From Phenylobacterium sp. (GTDB lineage Bacteria; Pseudomonadota; Alphaproteobacteria; Caulobacterales; Caulobacteraceae), in contig PLEH01000019.1 in NCBI GenBank assembly GCA_003136395.1, positions 1 through 41,110 on the forward strand: a stretch of 41,110 nucleotides of DNA, written 5' to 3'. Under the pieces are notes generated by a model. The model made no database searches. It was not told where the DNA came from and was given only the letters and a program-made list of their open reading frames with translations. Shown here in pieces: positions 41,027-41,110 of the stretch; positions within the stretch are counted from its first letter, which is position 1, and every line of letters starts with the position of its first letter. A program made the position numbers and the translations under genes.

Positions 41027-41110
41027 ATGACCCGTCGCCCCGTGCCCTTCGACATCGGCCCCGTGCATTTCATCGGCATCGGCGGCATCGGCATGAGCGG
41101 CATCGCCGAG
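41027..41110 (+). CDS. murC: UDP-MurNAc:L-alanine ligase MurC (5' end only)
   Basis: The first 28 codons, to the window edge: [20 protein letters not shown] then [22 protein letters not shown] is the MurC N-terminal dinucleotide-fold signature. MurC adds the first stem residue, L-Ala, and commonly follows murG. Confidence 0.93.
   Translation, partial: MTRRPVPFDIGPVHFIGIGGIGMSGIAE

Noticed and set aside
1-41110. CRISPR array, intact insertion sequence, phage genes or intact tRNA
   Set aside because: No regularly spaced direct repeats, no transposase, integrase or phage structural gene and no complete tRNA cloverleaf was found by eye on either strand.

Overview
The window is high-G+C alphaproteobacterial DNA, most likely from the Caulobacterales (Phenylobacterium/Caulobacter-like). 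This rests on the gene families (DusA, DUF1289, DUF3052, DUF805, a PimC/PimD-like acyl-CoA dehydrogenase pair), an alphaproteobacterial class A RNase P RNA just upstream of mraZ, the dcw gene order, and GANTC and TTAACCAT-type sites near mraZ. No species name can be proved from the window alone.

Layout. 1-14.9 kb looks accessory. It holds (i) a minus-strand operon of a membrane-anchored TPR protein and two copies of a small membrane protein, one frameshifted; (ii) a compact lanthipeptide locus: a 92-residue NHLP-leader (proteusin-type) precursor ending in a double-glycine motif and a 14-residue core, divergent from a 1079-residue LanM synthetase with a three-cysteine (CCG-type) zinc site, beside the remnant of a TetR regulator; (iii) a 1458-residue CheB-CheR-PAS-histidine kinase-REC-REC-LuxR fusion and a single-domain response regulator; (iv) small genes, a DUF805 protein, a tRNA-3'-end-like scrap, a truncated antitoxin and five copies of a GTCCGCTTT-type palindromic repeat. 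Two of those repeats carry a perfect 73-bp direct repeat that brackets the lanthipeptide locus. The accessory part stops at the 5' end of dusA, a gene family known as an integration site for genomic islands.

15.0-28.9 kb is ordinary chromosomal housekeeping and metabolic DNA: dusA, an aspartic protease, DUF1289 and thioesterase genes, phospholipase D and an EEP-family phosphohydrolase facing each other, two TonB-C-like paralogues with duplicated 5' regions, an acyl-CoA dehydrogenase pair, and an EamA-amidase-PaiB-GNAT operon. Four bulged CTAG-ended hairpins are arranged as two inverted pairs around three genes, and a second, CCGCTCATCCCGG-type repeat occurs twice, each time right after a stop codon.

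29.0-41.1 kb is rnpB followed by the division and cell-wall cluster mraZ-rsmH-ftsL-ftsI-murE-murF-mraY-murD-ftsW-murG-murC (last gene cut by the window end). Its genes overlap or lie within about 50 bp of each other, all on the plus strand. Together they make lipid II from UDP-MurNAc and assemble septal peptidoglycan.

The best candidate for an undescribed system is the NHLP-leader/LanM locus at 3.77-7.63 kb with its flanking direct repeats. The CTAG hairpin family and the CheBR-kinase-FixJ fusion come next.
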